Shown here in pieces: positions 1 through 5,331 of a DNA stretch of 5,331 nt. The position numbers were made by a program, and so were the translations under genes. Source of the stretch: Candidatus Sodaliphilus limicaballi (GTDB lineage Bacteria; Bacteroidota; Bacteroidia; Bacteroidales; Muribaculaceae); contig JAGHSP010000034.1 in NCBI GenBank assembly GCA_018065815.1, forward strand, positions 1 to 5,331. Reading direction: 5' to 3'. A model generated the notes under the pieces. That model was not told the origin of the DNA, made no database searches, and saw only the letters and a list, made by a program, of their open reading frames with translations. Each line of letters opens with the position of its first letter. Position 1 is the first letter of the stretch.

Positions 1-75
1 CATGTTGTTGTTCAAACCGCCAAAATAATCGATGCAATGCATCAGGTCGATGTTGCATTGATTATGCGTTTGTGA
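1..75 (+). CDS. Possible C-terminal tail of a converging plus-strand gene
   Basis: Frame 1 is open from the left edge to TGA at 73-75, giving 24 residues ending in ALIMRL, with the segment QTAKIIDAMHQVDV in the middle. The composition looks protein-like, but the stretch is too short to identify. A minus-strand frame is also open over the same bases, so the call is tentative. Positions 76-164 show no gene or clear structure. Confidence 0.2.
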   Translation, partial: HVVVQTAKIIDAMHQVDVALIMRL

Positions 76-164
76 GGTAGGGAGGTATCATCATTTTGGG
101 AAGTTTATCCTAGACCAAAGACATGGGTGGTGGGTAGCATCGTTCCAACCATATCAGCATTCCC

Positions 165-264
165 AGCGGGCTGTTGGCTTGTGGGGTATGGGTGGCAATG
201 TGTCATCCAAGCGGGATGTTGGCTTGTGGTGTATGGGTGGCATTGTGTCATCCCAGCGGGATGA
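165..264. repeat. 45-bp direct tandem repeat, two copies plus the start of a third
   Basis: Copies span 165-209 and 210-254 and differ at 4 of 45 positions; a third begins at 255 (AGCGGGATG) and then diverges. The junction TCATCCC-AGC-GGGATGA (248-264) is a perfect 7-bp palindrome with a 3-nt loop, and the 209/210 junction carries an imperfect version. The unit length is a multiple of three, so on the minus strand it reads as a 15-residue repeat (SRxDDTxPPIxHKPT). I see no other sign of coding and treat it as an intergenic repeat. Confidence 0.75.
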
Positions 265-274
265 AATATGGTAG

Positions 275-313
275 CCAGCCATGAAGGGACGCGAAGCGGG
301 CCGATATGGCTGG
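275..313. repeat. Inverted repeat CCAGCCAT / ATGGCTGG
   Basis: CCAGCCAT (275-282) and ATGGCTGG (306-313) form a perfect 8-bp stem around a 23-nt GC-rich loop that itself contains CGC-GAA-GCG. It sits between the tandem repeats and the long stem-loop. No function is assigned; a repeat element or structured 3' region is plausible. Confidence 0.45.
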
Positions 314-332
314 AAAGGTGGATGATAAATAC

Positions 333-378
333 CCCGTGCCTTTAGGTACGGTATATGACGTATCCCTAAAGGCACGGG
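333..378 (-). terminator. Long perfect stem-loop just past the LRR stop, possible terminator or repeat element
   Basis: CCCGTGCCTTTAGG (333-346) and CCTAAAGGCACGGG (365-378) pair perfectly over 14 bp. An inner TACG/CGTA pairing (347-350 with 359-362) leaves an 8-nt loop and a 2-nt bulge (363-364). It starts 19 bases beyond the LRR stop codon, where a terminator is expected. The minus-strand sequence after the stem (GTATTTATC) is T-rich but not a solid run. The structure may work in both directions if a plus-strand gene converges here, or may belong to a dispersed palindromic repeat. Confidence 0.5.
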
Positions 379-397
379 CATAATGTTGACATGTCGA

Positions 398-1591
398 TTA
401 CTTGTTGAATTTCCAGCGTGAGAACTTGGGGTGAGCTTTTAGGGGTTCTGATACGTTGGAGTCAACTTGAGTGCCGTCAACTTTGAAAATAGCAAGGTCG
501 GGGCAGTTAACGAAGCTCTCGGGAACCTTTCCGCCCAGGTCGGGGTTCTTGCTCAGGTTGAGGTTTCTCAACTTGGGGCAGTTGCCCAACTCTTCGGGAA
601 TGCTGCCGGTCAGATTGTTGTTGTTGAGCTGCACGGTGGTCAGTTTGATGCAGTTGCCCAATTCCTTGGGGATGCTGCCTGTGATGAAGTTCTCATACAC
701 GTCAAACTGTTTCATGTTGCCGGTAGTGAAGAACTCGGCGGGGATATTACCCTCAAGGCTCACACGGCACAGAATCACGTTCTCCAGACGGGTCATCTTA
801 GCCACCTTGTCGGCAGGAATGGTACTGGGCTTGTCGGCAATATTGCGCAGGAACAGGTACTTGAGGTTAGTGAGGTCCCACACCTCGGCGGGGAACTCGA
901 TGTTGCCCACATGGGCCTTGGTGAAGGTGCTGTTGTCAAGGATGAGGCTTTCCAGCATTGAGCACTTGCCCAGGGAAGCGGGAATGCGCTTTGTGGGATC
1001 GTTACCGCTTTTCCAGGTGAGTCTTCTTAACTTGGTCAGTTCTCCTATGTTCTCGGGCATATCGCCATTGACGTCCTCAAAGCACACCTCTACGAGCTTG
1101 GGCAGCGTGAGCAGCACGTCAAAGGGACCTTGCAGTTTGTTCACCTTGATTGTGTTGAGTTTGGGACAGTTGATTTCCTTGGGAAGTGTGTAGGTGCCCT
1201 TGCCGGCAATATACACGTCTATGTCAACAAGTTCGGGCAGTGTCCACACCTCGGCGGGAATGCACTGTGCTGCATCGGCTTCGCGGTCTTTATATCTCAA
1301 CTTTAAATACTTGAGGCTTTTGAGTTCGCCTATGGCAGCAGGCAGGTAGCCTTTAATGTCGTCGGCGCGTAGCTGCAAGGCCTCTACATGCTCGCCGGTG
1401 GCATCGGTTGTCACATCTTTCCATTCCTTGATGGGGGCATTGGTGTTCCATCCCTTGGCGTCATCGGCTTCCCATTCGGGGCCATTGAGGGCTTTGTAAA
1501 TTGCCACGAGAGCTTCGCGCTCGGTCATGGCACGCATCGACAGTGAGCTCGCGAGGAGCAGTGCCACGATAAAAATAACATTTTTTTTCAT
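398..1591 (-). CDS. Secreted leucine-rich-repeat protein
   Basis: A complete 397-residue LRR protein, probably exported to the periplasm or surface and used for binding; no enzymatic motif is seen. Residues 1-21 form a Sec signal peptide: MKKN, a hydrophobic stretch IFIVALLLA, and likely cleavage after SMRA. There is no lipobox cysteine. Residues 22-70 match the Bacteroidales LRR cap (ALVAIYKALNG.EW..., Trp at 40, 48 and 57, then VTTD..G). About 12 repeats follow, marked by an I/L/V/M/F-P turn near residues 83, 111, 136, 178, 203, 233, 258, 283, 307, 331 and 356. The last full ones are closest to the plant-type consensus (LTGSIPKELGNC..L); the earlier ones are irregular, 20-30 residues long. 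It ends in WKFNK with no obvious type IX sorting domain or anchor. The ATG at 1589-1591 is chosen because the signal peptide begins there; the leader is A-rich with no Shine-Dalgarno. It lies downstream of the A2M gene in the same direction. Ligand unknown. Confidence 0.93.
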   Translation of the reverse strand: MKKNVIFIVALLLASSLSMRAMTEREALVAIYKALNGPEWEADDAKGWNTNAPIKEWKDVTTDATGEHVEALQLRADDIKGYLPAAIGELKSLKYLKLRYKDREADAAQCIPAEVWTLPELVDIDVYIAGKGTYTLPKEINCPKLNTIKVNKLQGPFDVLLTLPKLVEVCFEDVNGDMPENIGELTKLRRLTWKSGNDPTKRIPASLGKCSMLESLILDNSTFTKAHVGNIEFPAEVWDLTNLKYLFLRNIADKPSTIPADKVAKMTRLENVILCRVSLEGNIPAEFFTTGNMKQFDVYENFITGSIPKELGNCIKLTTVQLNNNNLTGSIPEELGNCPKLRNLNLSKNPDLGGKVPESFVNCPDLAIFKVDGTQVDSNVSEPLKAHPKFSRWKFNK

Positions 1592-1614
1592 TGTGAATTT
1601 TACTTTTTCAAAGT

Positions 1615-1638
1615 GGGGTGCACCGCAAGATGCACCCC
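1615..1638 (-). terminator. GC-rich hairpin between the A2M and LRR genes, possible weak terminator
   Basis: GGGGTGCA (1615-1622) and TGCACCCC (1631-1638) form a perfect 8-bp stem with an 8-nt loop in the 81-bp gap. It lies 34 bp past the A2M stop and 23 bp before the LRR start. On the minus strand it is followed by ACTTTGAAAAAGT rather than a clean U-run, so it is a poor intrinsic terminator. It could instead attenuate, or protect an mRNA end after processing. I see no clear Bacteroidota promoter (TTTG, then TAnnTTTG) in the gap, so LRR expression may depend on read-through. Confidence 0.4.
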
Positions 1639-1672
1639 GTTAGGTTATTTAAATAGTTTTATAATTTCATTC

Positions 1673-4600
1673 TCATCTCTCTACTTCGAGGGTTGTTCCG
1701 GCGCTGTGGGCAGCGATTTGGGGGGCATACTGGCACTGGGCCGAGGCTACGCCTGCGCTGAACTTGCCGCGAGCGGTTACATACACGTCATACGAGATGA
1801 TGTGGGTGCCCTTCATCAGGCTGGTGTAGAACGCGTTGGTCTTTGAGTCCTTGGTCTCGAGGTAGTAGTAGGTGCCGTCGGCATAACGGTAGCCCGAGAG
1901 CTGGTCAACAGGCTCGAAGCATGAAGCGCGCTCATCGACCACGGTGACGAAGTCAAGGTCGCGGTTGCACTTGATGACGGTGCGCACCTGCACCTTGTCG
2001 CCCACCTTGAGCTGGGTTGCGGGAACGAGCTTGCCGTCGGTGCCATACACGTAGTATTCCTTGCTGATTGAGAGCTCATCGATTGCCACCTGTGGTGTCT
2101 CGCTCATTTCGGCGCGGAATTGGTTATAGATAGCGCCCCATGCGGGTGATGTGCCGTCGCGGCTGATGTTTACCACTGCGCCGGGTTGGCAGCTGAGTGT
2201 GCGGCGCACATATCCCAGATACTTCTCGGAGTCGGCAATGTCGAGTGCCTTGCCATCGACGGTGATGCTCACCTGGCTTGCGGGCTGCAGCCAGTCGGTA
2301 CCGGTAGAGAGGATGCTGTAAACGGCATCGGCTGCGAGGCTCGATGAACCCCAGTCGTTGGTCTGCTTCATCAGGAGCATCCACTTGCGCACGCCGTCGA
2401 TCTCGTCCTTGCGGTGGTCAACCTCGTTGAGTGCCTGGAGGATGGTTGCAGTGACTGCCACCTTGTCAAAGTAGCGCCAGCCGCTCTGCAGGTTGTCCCA
2501 GTAGGTTCCGAGTTCGGGCTTGGTGATGCTGAACTGGCGTATGCTCTCGGTGATGGCGGCAGCGGTCTTGTGCTCGCCGTTGCGCTCCATGGTGAGGGCG
2601 AAGTAGGCCTTGCCAGCGAGCGACAGACCCTTGTTCCAGTCGCTCTTCATTGCTTTGAGGGCGTTGTTGAAGAGGGTCTTGGCGTCCTTGTTCATCGCCA
2701 CATCCTTGAACAGGGTGCGCACATAGACGAAGTCGCTGAATCCGGTGTAGCTCTTGTCATATTTCTTGCGCTCGTTGTAGATGCGCACTTGCTCCTTGTC
2801 ATACCATGCTAGGGCACGCTTCACTGCTTTGTCGAGGTCGGCGTTCTCGGGCAGATAGCCCAGGTGCTTGATTTCGCCTATGAGCTCGAGCACCTCGTGG
2901 GTGGTGTAGATGCTTGACTCGGCACCGGGGTACTTGAACCAGCACCAGCCGCCGTCGGCGTTCTGGTTCTCGAGCAGCGCGTCAACCACCTTCTTGCGCT
3001 CTACTGCCATCTTCTCCTTGTCCATGAGGTCGCCAATGCGCGACATGCGCAGGGTCTGGCGGTCGCTTTCTTGGAGCCAGGGCGAAGCCAGCAGGTTGCC
3101 TATCTTGAGGTCTTGGTTCTTGGCGAGCATCGACACGAGCACGCTGTCCTGCGGGTTAGCGTTCCAGTGGTCAACCGCCTCCTTTATCATGGGATTAGCA
3201 CCGGCGATGCCCTGTGCCACGTCGATGGTGAAGAGGGTGTGTGCTGCACGGGTGCTTATCTTGTAGTTGTCGTCAAACATCGAGGGCAGGGCAGTGACGC
3301 AGTACCATGTGGGGTTGTCGCAGTACTCGAGGGTGACGCGTGCGTCGCGTGCGTTGCTGGGCACTGTCACGCTGTGGTTGTGCTCGTTCTGCTCGATGTA
3401 GAAGGGTTGGGTCTCGATGATGGGCTGGGTGCTTGCCAGCACGGGAATCATCACTTGCTCGCCGTCGCTGTGCTTGCCGCTGGCTGCCTTGATGCGGAAG
3501 CCCACGAATGCCATCGACTCGGGCACATCCCAGTCGATTGACACCGCGTTGGTGCCGCTGGGCTGAAGCTGCTCGTTGAATTCCCGGGTAGCGACAACGT
3601 TGCCGGTGCGCGGGTCAAAGAGCTCGATCACGGCCTTGGCCTGGCGAGGTTCGTCGGTAGCGTTCATCACGCTTGCGGTGAGGGTGGCCTTGTCGCCGGT
3701 GCGCACAAAGCGGGGCAGGCTTGCCTTGACCATCACTTCCTTCTGGGTGAGTACCTCGCGGTTGAAGCGAGAAGAGTAGAGTTCCTTGTCCCAAGTGATA
3801 CCCTGCACAATCCATGTGGTGTTGAACTGCGGTGCGTCAAATTCCACTACCAGTTCGCCCTGGGCATTGGTGGTGAGCATGGGCTGCCACAGTGCAGTCT
3901 TCACGTCGGCCATGCGCATCTGCACGTTGTCGAGTGAAACCTGTTCTTCGGTGGTTTTAACTCCAAAGCCAACTACTTCAACTTCATGCAGCATGTCTCC
4001 ATTAGCTTCGGCTGCGGCCGCCTTGCGTTCTACTGGTGCGCTTTCATCTACCATTGCCATGGGAGCTGCCGTGACGGCACCGCCTACAGCCCTGCTGTAC
4101 ATCCTGTTGGCACGGCCCAGGTAACCGAACAGACGCTGGCCGTACATGTAGAGGGCGGGATACCCGATAGTTGCTTTCTGCTTGCCGCTGCGTTGCCAGT
4201 CCTTTGACACCATTGTGCCGTAAGTCAGGTTTTGTCCGCTGATGCTGAACTTATAGCAGCGGCTCCAGTAGGGGTAGAAGCGCCATGTGTTGTCGGCAAG
4301 TGTGTTGAGTGCCTTGTCAAACATCTCGAGCATCACGGCAGCGTTGACGGGCTTGCCCTGCTTGTCGGTCACCTTGAAAGTCCAGCGCTCGGGAGTGCCG
4401 GGCACGAGTTTGTCGCGGAACGATGTTGCCTCCATGTCGATGCGGCGCTCACGGGCCTCGCAGGTAACATAGAGTGACTCATTATTCTCCTTGCTCTTGT
4501 AGTAGGTGTACAGGGTGATGTTGAGCGCTTCCTCGTCGCGTTCGGGAACGGTGACGTTCACCGTGTGCATGCCGGGAGCGGTGTAGTGCAGCCACTCGCT

Positions 4601-5331
4601 GCGCTCCACGCCCTTGTGGCTTGCCACCACCATGTAGATGTGAGCCTCGGGACTTGATGTGCCCACCAGGAACGATGCCTTGCCGCTTGCATCAGCCTTG
4701 ATGTCGGTCTTGGGAACCCACATCGCGCAGTCCTTGACAGGCGCCTGCTTGTCGGTCTTGCGCCACAGCGTCAGGAACATCTCGGCGTCGGCATCCTCTT
4801 CGTTCTTGTCGGCAGCGAGGATGTGGGCTTTGAGCGTGTATTCGCCCGAAGGAACGGCTGTGAAGTCAACCTTGGGATCGGCAGTGTCGAAGTTGCCGGT
4901 CTTCACGGTTTCCTTTGTCTCCTTGTTGATGAGCTCGTAGGTGCACACGACGCTCTTCTCGGTCTCGCTGGTGGTTTTGTAAGAGATGGGGATATCATAA
5001 ACCTTCTCGTTGAGGAAGGTATTGTTGTCGGGCATCTCAATGCCCCGGCGGCTGCCCACGATGAACGGCTTGCTTGCCTCGTGAGTCTCGCCGGCTGCGT
5101 TGGTGCACTTCGCCTCAACGTTGTAGTTGTAGCGGCACCAGCGGTAATTGCCCTCGTTCTCGGGGAAGAGCGATGCGGGGAATTCAAGCTTGAAGTTACC
5201 CTGCGCGTCGGTTGTCACGGTGGTGTCCATGAGCACAGTGCCCTTGACTTTGGGCATGTAGTGGCGCCAGTTCCATGACCACTCGTTCTTGCAGAGTGTC
5301 ACCTTCACCTCGCTGCCTGCTACGGGCAGAC
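1673..5331 (-). CDS. Alpha-2-macroglobulin family protein, thioester-less, 5'-truncated by window edge
   Basis: A large cell-envelope protein of the bacterial A2M family, thought to entrap or block proteases. The frame is open to the right edge: codons before the GTG at 5306-5308 read LPVAGSEV, an ordinary macroglobulin-domain strand, so that GTG is internal. About 1218 residues are visible. Bacteroidota homologues usually have about 1800-2000, so roughly the N-terminal third, with any lipoprotein signal, is missing. Numbering from the first full codon, the order is: macroglobulin (MG) domains (about 1-410, with GKPVNAAVMLEMFD); an Ala-rich bait-like linker (415-448); a SusC-like EVEVVGFG (449-456); the A2M domain (TTWIVQGITWD, 504-514); the alpha/alpha-toroid 'thioester' domain (from about 672, NPTWY, then GGWCWF at 793-798); and a C-terminal receptor-binding-like MG domain (about 1115-1218, with SGYRYADGTYYY and KGTHIISYDVYVTARGKFS). 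The thioester CxEQ is replaced by ISTR (691-694). It ends at TGA 1673-1675, 81 bp before the LRR gene. Family assignment is firm; the target protease and physiological role are unknown. Confidence 0.93.
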   Translation of the reverse strand, partial: LPVAGSEVKVTLCKNEWSWNWRHYMPKVKGTVLMDTTVTTDAQGNFKLEFPASLFPENEGNYRWCRYNYNVEAKCTNAAGETHEASKPFIVGSRRGIEMPDNNTFLNEKVYDIPISYKTTSETEKSVVCTYELINKETKETVKTGNFDTADPKVDFTAVPSGEYTLKAHILAADKNEEDADAEMFLTLWRKTDKQAPVKDCAMWVPKTDIKADASGKASFLVGTSSPEAHIYMVVASHKGVERSEWLHYTAPGMHTVNVTVPERDEEALNITLYTYYKSKENNESLYVTCEARERRIDMEATSFRDKLVPGTPERWTFKVTDKQGKPVNAAVMLEMFDKALNTLADNTWRFYPYWSRCYKFSISGQNLTYGTMVSKDWQRSGKQKATIGYPALYMYGQRLFGYLGRANRMYSRAVGGAVTAAPMAMVDESAPVERKAAAAEANGDMLHEVEVVGFGVKTTEEQVSLDNVQMRMADVKTALWQPMLTTNAQGELVVEFDAPQFNTTWIVQGITWDKELYSSRFNREVLTQKEVMVKASLPRFVRTGDKATLTASVMNATDEPRQAKAVIELFDPRTGNVVATREFNEQLQPSGTNAVSIDWDVPESMAFVGFRIKAASGKHSDGEQVMIPVLASTQPIIETQPFYIEQNEHNHSVTVPSNARDARVTLEYCDNPTWYCVTALPSMFDDNYKISTRAAHTLFTIDVAQGIAGANPMIKEAVDHWNANPQDSVLVSMLAKNQDLKIGNLLASPWLQESDRQTLRMSRIGDLMDKEKMAVERKKVVDALLENQNADGGWCWFKYPGAESSIYTTHEVLELIGEIKHLGYLPENADLDKAVKRALAWYDKEQVRIYNERKKYDKSYTGFSDFVYVRTLFKDVAMNKDAKTLFNNALKAMKSDWNKGLSLAGKAYFALTMERNGEHKTAAAITESIRQFSITKPELGTYWDNLQSGWRYFDKVAVTATILQALNEVDHRKDEIDGVRKWMLLMKQTNDWGSSSLAADAVYSILSTGTDWLQPASQVSITVDGKALDIADSEKYLGYVRRTLSCQPGAVVNISRDGTSPAWGAIYNQFRAEMSETPQVAIDELSISKEYYVYGTDGKLVPATQLKVGDKVQVRTVIKCNRDLDFVTVVDERASCFEPVDQLSGYRYADGTYYYLETKDSKTNAFYTSLMKGTHIISYDVYVTARGKFSAGVASAQCQYAPQIAAHSAGTTLEVER
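3248..3259 (-). other. Degenerate thioester site (ISTR in place of CxEQ) within the A2M gene
   Basis: In thioester-bearing A2M proteins a CxEQ tetrapeptide follows the NPxWYxxxALP segment. Here NPTWYCVTALP is present (visible residues 672-682), and the aligned tetrapeptide after DDNYK is ISTR (691-694). Cys and Gln are both absent, so no internal thioester can form there. The frame is intact and the flanks are well conserved, which argues for a real thioester-less family member, as in E. coli YfaS, rather than a decayed gene. Confidence 0.7.
3962..4087 (-). other. Bait-like linker plus SusC/TonB-plug-like motif within the A2M gene
   Basis: This sub-region of the A2M protein (visible residues 415-456) directly precedes the A2M domain, where the protease-sensitive bait region is expected. 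It opens with an Ala-, Pro- and Met-rich flexible stretch (GGAVTAAPMAMV, then ERKAAAAEANGD) and ends in LHEVEVVGFGVK. That ending resembles the EVVVVGYGxxxK signature at the start of the SusC-type TonB-dependent receptor plug. The bait role is inferred from position and low complexity; the SusC resemblance is a motif match by eye. Confidence 0.6.

Noticed and set aside
1..60. Minus-strand gene starting near the left edge (ATG CAA CAT...)
   Set aside because: Only about 19 codons fit before the edge, no leader or promoter is evident, and a plus-strand frame over the same bases is equally plausible.
69..98. Plus-strand Bacteroidota-like promoter: TTTG (69-72), 18 nt, TCATTTTG (91-98)
   Set aside because: The -7 element has a mismatch at a key base, the spacer is slightly short, and no gene or clear transcript lies downstream on that strand.
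165..264. CRISPR-like array
   Set aside because: The copies are directly abutting with no unique spacers, and there are only two full units, so it is a plain tandem repeat.
154..381. 75-codon minus-strand open frame, Pro/His-rich with a 15-residue repeat
   Set aside because: It runs entirely through the stem-loop, the inverted repeat and the tandem repeats. It has no signal peptide or recognisable domain, and its openness is explained by a repeat unit that is a multiple of three.
467..1193. Two overlapping plus-strand open frames of 164 and 240 codons opposite the LRR gene
   Set aside because: They lie wholly antisense to a convincing LRR gene, overlap each other in different frames, and show periodic sequence that mirrors the LRR repeats.
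2414..5278. Many plus- and minus-strand open frames of 60-156 codons within the A2M gene
   Set aside because: They are shadows of a long GC-rich gene whose own frame gives a coherent A2M domain order; none has a recognisable domain.
5306..5308. GTG as the start codon of the A2M gene
   Set aside because: The frame stays open to the window edge and the preceding residues (LPVAGSEV) continue a typical macroglobulin domain, so the true start lies outside the window.

Overview
The window looks like a Bacteroidota chromosome, probably of the order Bacteroidales. Three observations support this. The main gene is a very large alpha-2-macroglobulin (A2M) family protein of the type common in that group. 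Its partner is a secreted leucine-rich-repeat (LRR) protein with the N-terminal cap usual in Bacteroidales. The LRR start lies behind an A-rich leader with no Shine-Dalgarno sequence, and the A2M protein carries a SusC-like 'EVxVVGFG' motif. A gut family such as Muribaculaceae is possible from the moderately high G+C, but this is a guess.

Layout: both convincing genes are on the minus strand. Transcription enters from the right edge with the A2M gene (5331 to 1673), which is cut at its 5' end. After an 81-bp gap holding a GC-rich hairpin comes the LRR gene (1591 to 398), which is complete. Positions 1-397 hold no convincing complete gene. They contain a long perfect stem-loop just past the LRR stop, a second inverted repeat, two copies of a 45-bp direct repeat with a short palindrome at its boundary, and perhaps the last 24 codons of a converging plus-strand gene at the left edge.

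How the genes may work together: bacterial A2M proteins are cell-envelope proteins thought to act as protease traps or envelope guardians. The LRR protein has a signal peptide and is probably exported to the periplasm or surface, where it could bind protein or glycan. Shared orientation and a short gap suggest co-expression, but the hairpin between them could reduce read-through.

The points most worth a second look are inside the A2M protein. The place where the CxEQ thioester should be reads Ile-Ser-Thr-Arg, so covalent trapping looks impossible. The bait-like segment before the A2M domain is an Ala-rich linker joined to a motif resembling the start of a SusC/TonB plug. I found no CRISPR array, tRNA, rRNA, transposase or clear new defence system.
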